From Nannocystis punicea (GTDB lineage: Bacteria > Myxococcota_A > Polyangia > Nannocystales > Nannocystaceae): a stretch of 64,000 bases of DNA. The stretch spans positions 5,022,001 through 5,086,000 of the forward strand of contig NZ_CP114040.1 in NCBI RefSeq assembly GCF_026965555.1, in the 5' to 3' direction. The position numbers were made by a program, and so were the translations under genes. Under the pieces are notes generated by a model that did not search any database, had not been told where the DNA came from, and saw only the letters and a program-made list of their open reading frames with translations. Below are positions 61,031 to 64,000 of this stretch, piece by piece (within the stretch, counting starts at the first letter, position 1; each line of letters begins with the position of its first letter).

Positions 61031-64000
61031 CCCCCTCCGAGCAGCGCGCTCGCGGTCCAGCGGCGGATCCCCGGCACCGCGTCGAGCGCGGCGCCGGCGT
61101 CGACGAGCTCGGCGAGCCAGCGGCGGGCGAGGCGGGGCGCCGGATCGCCGCCCGAGGTGGCCGCGATCGCGTCGAGGAGGCCGCGTTCACGCGCGGCCCG
61201 GTCGTCGTCGCTCGAGCGGATCCGCAGCCACGGGACGATCCGGGCCACGAGGTCGGCCGCGTCGGCATCGTCGACGCAGTGGCGCAGGTGGGCCGGCACG
61301 CCGCGGACGACCACGGCGTCGTCGCCGAACACGTCGAGGTCGACGCCGAGGCCGAGCAGCTCGGTGCGGGCGGCCTGGATCAGCGCGACGTCGGCGGCCG
61401 GGCGCTGGACCACGGCGGGCGACAGCAGGCCCTGCACTGCGACGGCGCGCCGTCCGACCAGGTCGCGCTGCAGGCGGAGGTAGACCAGGTGCGAGCGGAC
61501 GCGCCGCAGGTCGACGGCCAGCAGGGCGTCGCGGTCGGCGAACACGGCCACCGGGCCCGGGAGACAGGCGAGGAGGGCCGGGATGTCGGGGCGCTGCGGC
61601 GCGGTCGCCGGGGCCGCCTGTCCGCTGGGACCGGTCTGTTCGCGCATGTCCCGAGGGCCAGGAGCAAGGCCGGGGACGTCGTTCGGCAGCAGCTCGAGCG
61701 ACCCCTCGCGCTCGGGCTCGACCGGGCGGGGTGCGGCGCCGTCGGGGCGGAGCGCCGCCGCTGCTTCCATGACCGCGCGCTTGTGGCGGTCGTAGCCGTG
61801 GTCGAGGGCGCGGGTGCTCAGACGGTAGGCCCCCGGGCGCCGCTCCTCGGCGGGCGCGGGCGGTGGCGGCGGCGGGTCGGGCTGGCGCTCCGACCAGCGC
61901 AGCAGCGGGTCGGCGCTGTCGCGCAGATCGGCCGGGAACTCGCCGCCCGCCCGCTCGACCCACGCCGCCGCGCGGTCGCGGGCGGGGTCGTGCTCGCTGA
62001 CGGCGCCGGCGCGGGTCAGCCAGGCGGCGGAGGCGTCGGTGTCCGGCGAGTCGTGCTCGCCGGCGGGCGAGCGGGCGCGGAGGGACATGTCCCGAGAGAC
62101 ATGCTCACCGGCCCGGAGCTCGGGGGGCGAGGCCGAGTCGGGGTCGAGCGACATGTCCCGAGGGGCAGGTTCTTCGGCGCTCCCGTCGGTCGCCGCGCGG
62201 AGGGACATGTCTCGGGGGCCATGTGCGCCGGCGCGGACGGACATGTCCCGAGCTACATGTTCGTCGGCGTCCGAACGAGTCGAGGCGCCGCGGTACGTGT
62301 CCCCGGGGCGATCGGACGAGCCGGTGCCGTCGCCTGCGCGATCCGCCGAGGCCGGACCGGGGTCGAAGGACATGCCTTGAGAGTCATGTTCGACGCCCGA
62401 GCTCGCCGCGGTCGCTTCGGCGCGGAGGGGCACGCCCCCGGGCGCAGGCGCTCCGGTGGGAGCTCGAGCGGACGCGGGTGAGCCGCCGCTCGTCGACGCC
62501 TCTGCCCGCAAGGCCATGTCTGAAGAGGCAGGCGGCCCGCCGCCCTCCGGAGCGGGCGCGAGCGAACCTCCGCGAGAGCGTTGGTGGCCGCTCGTCGGCG
62601 CATCTGCCCGAAGGGCCATGTCTGAAGAGGCAGATTGTCCGATGGGCCGAGCGGACGCGGCCGAGCCGCCGCTCGCCGGCGTATCTGCCCGGAGGGCCAT
62701 GTCTGAAGAGGCACGTTCGCCGCTGCGCGTACGCTCGTCGCCTGCGCCAAGGGACATGTCTCGAGAGGCAGCTGGTGAAGCGGCCAGATCGAGATCCCAC
62801 CCCGGGTCGCCCGCCGGAGTGGCGGCGGTGAGCGGGCCGGAGCGGGGGCGGGGCGGGGGCGTCGACGGGCTGCGATCCGTCTCGACGAGCGGGCGGCGGG
62901 CGGCGTCGATCGAGGCCTCGGCGCGGCTCAGCCAGGCTTCGGCCTCGGCGCGACGGCCGGCCGCTGCGGCTGCGGCCGCCTGCTGGGCGCGACGGACCGC
63001 GGGGCCGGGGCCGTCGTCTTCGCCCGGTAGGTCGTCGGCGAAGGCGGGCGACAGGCCGTCCTCGTCGCCCTCGTCGAGCGGTGGCCGGCGGCCCGAGCGG
63101 CGCGAGTGGTCACCCTCGTCGTCGAGCGGTTGCTGGCGGCCCGAGCGGCGCGAGTGGTCACCCTCGTCGTCGAGCGGGGGTCGGGGGCTCGCGAGCCGCG
63201 CGTCGTCGAGGGGTCGGCGGCTCGCGGGCGGCGCGTCGTCGTCCTCGTCTGCCTCGTCGCGACCGGCGCGACGGCGAGCGCTGGCGGTCGGCCGGGTCGC
63301 GCCGCTGGGCTCGTCGTCCTCGCTACCGACACGCGCCGGCTCGCCGACGCGGACCGGCGCGAAGCCGATCGGGATCGCGCCGCCCCGGCCCGGGGGCACG
63401 CCGACCGGCGCGCGGGCCTCGTCGGCGGCTGGCCGATCGGACATGTTCGTCGCGCCCTGTCCCGAAAGACCGGCGATCTCGCCGGCCCACGGGGCGGCGG
63501 CGACGGCGGCGGCGAGGACCCGGCGGACGGCCGCGTAGACCTGCTGCGGCTCGCTGAAGCGGACCTCGGCCTTCTGCGGGTGGACGTTGACGTCGACCGC
63601 GCCGGCGGGCGGCTCGACGAACAGGCAGGCCGAGGGGGCCTCGCCGCCGAGGCCGTAGGCCTGGGTGAGGATCTGCGCGAGGCTGCGCTCCCGCACGACG
63701 CGCTGGCGGGTGACGAGGTAAGGGCTGCCGCGACCGCGGGCGGCGGCGGTCGGGTGAGGCAGATGGGCTTCGACGCGGATGCCGTCGTCCTCGCCGGAGA
63801 AGACGAAGAACGGGCCGGCGACCCGGCGCTCGAGCACCTGGGCGACGCGACCTTCGCGGGTGGCGCGCGGCAGGTTGAGCAGCTCGCGCTTGCCGTGGCG
63901 CAGGGTGAAGTGCACGCCCGGGTGGACGATGGCGAGGCGCAGGAGGGTGTCGCTGCAGTGGCCGACCTCGGTCGCCTCGGCGCGCATGAACTTGCGCCGC
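61027..64000 (-). CDS. mutL: DNA mismatch repair protein MutL (5' partial), very long repeat-filled linker
   Basis: The gene runs off the right edge; 990 residues are visible. The N-terminal GHKL ATPase part is cut, but its end is clear: RRKFMRAEATEVGHC, VTRQRVVRERSLAQ, and VDVNVHPQKAEVRFSEP. The C-terminal dimerisation domain lies at about 61590-61027 (IPALLACLPGPVAVFADRD). Between them is about 600 residues of low-complexity linker, against roughly 100 in E. coli. The linker holds repeated DMSLRA/DMALRA motifs, each encoded by a 14-bp-family unit, and a 16-residue tandem repeat (PLDDEGDHSRRSGRQQ). I see no DQHAxxER nuclease motif. Confidence 0.92.
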   Translation of the reverse strand, partial: RRKFMRAEATEVGHCSDTLLRLAIVHPGVHFTLRHGKRELLNLPRATREGRVAQVLERRVAGPFFVFSGEDDGIRVEAHLPHPTAAARGRGSPYLVTRQRVVRERSLAQILTQAYGLGGEAPSACLFVEPPAGAVDVNVHPQKAEVRFSEPQQVYAAVRRVLAAAVAAAPWAGEIAGLSGQGATNMSDRPAADEARAPVGVPPGRGGAIPIGFAPVRVGEPARVGSEDDEPSGATRPTASARRRAGRDEADEDDDAPPASRRPLDDARLASPRPPLDDEGDHSRRSGRQQPLDDEGDHSRRSGRRPPLDEGDEDGLSPAFADDLPGEDDGPGPAVRRAQQAAAAAAAGRRAEAEAWLSRAEASIDAARRPLVETDRSPSTPPPRPRSGPLTAATPAGDPGWDLDLAASPAASRDMSLGAGDERTRSGERASSDMALRADTPASGGSAASARPIGQSASSDMALRADAPTSGHQRSRGGSLAPAPEGGGPPASSDMALRAEASTSGGSPASARAPTGAPAPGGVPLRAEATAASSGVEHDSQGMSFDPGPASADRAGDGTGSSDRPGDTYRGASTRSDADEHVARDMSVRAGAHGPRDMSLRAATDGSAEEPAPRDMSLDPDSASPPELRAGEHVSRDMSLRARSPAGEHDSPDTDASAAWLTRAGAVSEHDPARDRAAAWVERAGGEFPADLRDSADPLLRWSERQPDPPPPPPAPAEERRPGAYRLSTRALDHGYDRHKRAVMEAAAALRPDGAAPRPVEPEREGSLELLPNDVPGLAPGPRDMREQTGPSGQAAPATAPQRPDIPALLACLPGPVAVFADRDALLAVDLRRVRSHLVYLRLQRDLVGRRAVAVQGLLSPAVVQRPAADVALIQAARTELLGLGVDLDVFGDDAVVVRGVPAHLRHCVDDADAADLVARIVPWLRIRSSDDDRAARERGLLDAIAATSGGDPAPRLARRWLAELVDAGAALDAVPGIRRWTASALLGGG
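62084..62267. repeat. 14-bp family units inside the mutL linker, cluster 1
   Basis: Paired units in 14-base register: 62084/62098 (GACATGTCC, GACATGCTC), 62150/62164 (GACATGTCC, GGCAGGTTC), 62204/62218 (GACATGTCT, GCCATGTGC) and 62240/62254 (GACATGTCC, TACATGTTC). Four pairs sit in under 200 bases. On the minus strand they encode the DMSLRA-type motifs of MutL. Confidence 0.85.
62369..62770. repeat. 14-bp family units inside the mutL linker, cluster 2
   Basis: A pair at 62369/62383 (GACATGCCT, GTCATGTTC), then units of the form GCCATGTCT-GAAGA-GGCAG near 62513, 62612 and 62697, each a pair 14 bases apart, and GACATGTCT near 62754. They encode the SSDMALRA motifs. The flanking DNA of the last three is also repeated, so whole segments have been duplicated. 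Confidence 0.75.
63070..63180. repeat. 48-bp tandem repeat in the mutL linker
   Basis: Two near-identical 48-base units and a partial third encode PLDDEGDHSRRSGRQQ on the minus strand. In frame (16 codons). Separate from the 14-bp family. Confidence 0.8.

Overview
This window is very GC-rich, bacterial, and almost fully coding. It carries eukaryote-like Ser/Thr kinases with TPR tails, several outer-surface lipoproteins with long Thr/Ser/Asp linkers, FG-GAP and YARHG lipoproteins, and an ADYC-domain protein. This combination points to a myxobacterium, most like the Nannocystis/Plesiocystis side of the group (inference from gene content and composition). I saw no rRNA, tRNA, CRISPR array, insertion sequence or prophage. 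The first gene (ADYC protein) and the last (mutL) run off the ends of the window.

Layout. 0-8.8 kb: end of the ADYC gene, two tandem kinase-TPR genes, a zinc-ribbon/TPR membrane protein on the other strand, and a PLP-dependent deaminase-like enzyme. 9-12.5 kb: a fatty-acid beta-oxidation operon (fadJ-fadI) with a terminator. 13-38 kb: an accessory region of lipoproteins (CapA-like, YARHG, alpha/beta hydrolase, two FG-GAP paralogues, LamG-like), PBP4 (dacB), a dioxygenase/oxidoreductase pair, a porin, a His-tailed thioredoxin and a lipoprotein-type peptide deformylase. 37.5-46 kb: pyruvate carboxylase, a pseudokinase, a zinc-ribbon kinase and an SMC-like ATPase. 46-56 kb: a double-PDZ lipoprotein, a VOC protein, a B12/radical-SAM fusion, a DnaJ/CbpA co-chaperone, lipoyl synthase, a glutathione transferase and a DsbA-like protein. 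56-64 kb: a UPF0462 protein, then the coupled operon mutL-miaA-accA-rhomboid pseudoprotease.

The most striking feature is a dispersed short-repeat family. Each unit is a near-palindromic 9-mer (consensus RRCATGYCC) followed by a 5-base spacer, giving an exact 14-base period with 2-7 units per site. It is present at 12 of the 13 convergent gene junctions, often supplying the stop codon of the minus-strand gene. It is rare between divergent genes. It also enters coding sequence, always in linkers: six units in the PDZ lipoprotein and many in the greatly lengthened linker of MutL. Adjacent units can pair as RNA or DNA hairpins, so a 3'-end or bidirectional-terminator role, or a protein-binding array, are the leading explanations.

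Two lipoprotein genes look frameshifted in homopolymer runs (near 15890 and 35235). These could be sequencing errors or genuine variation.
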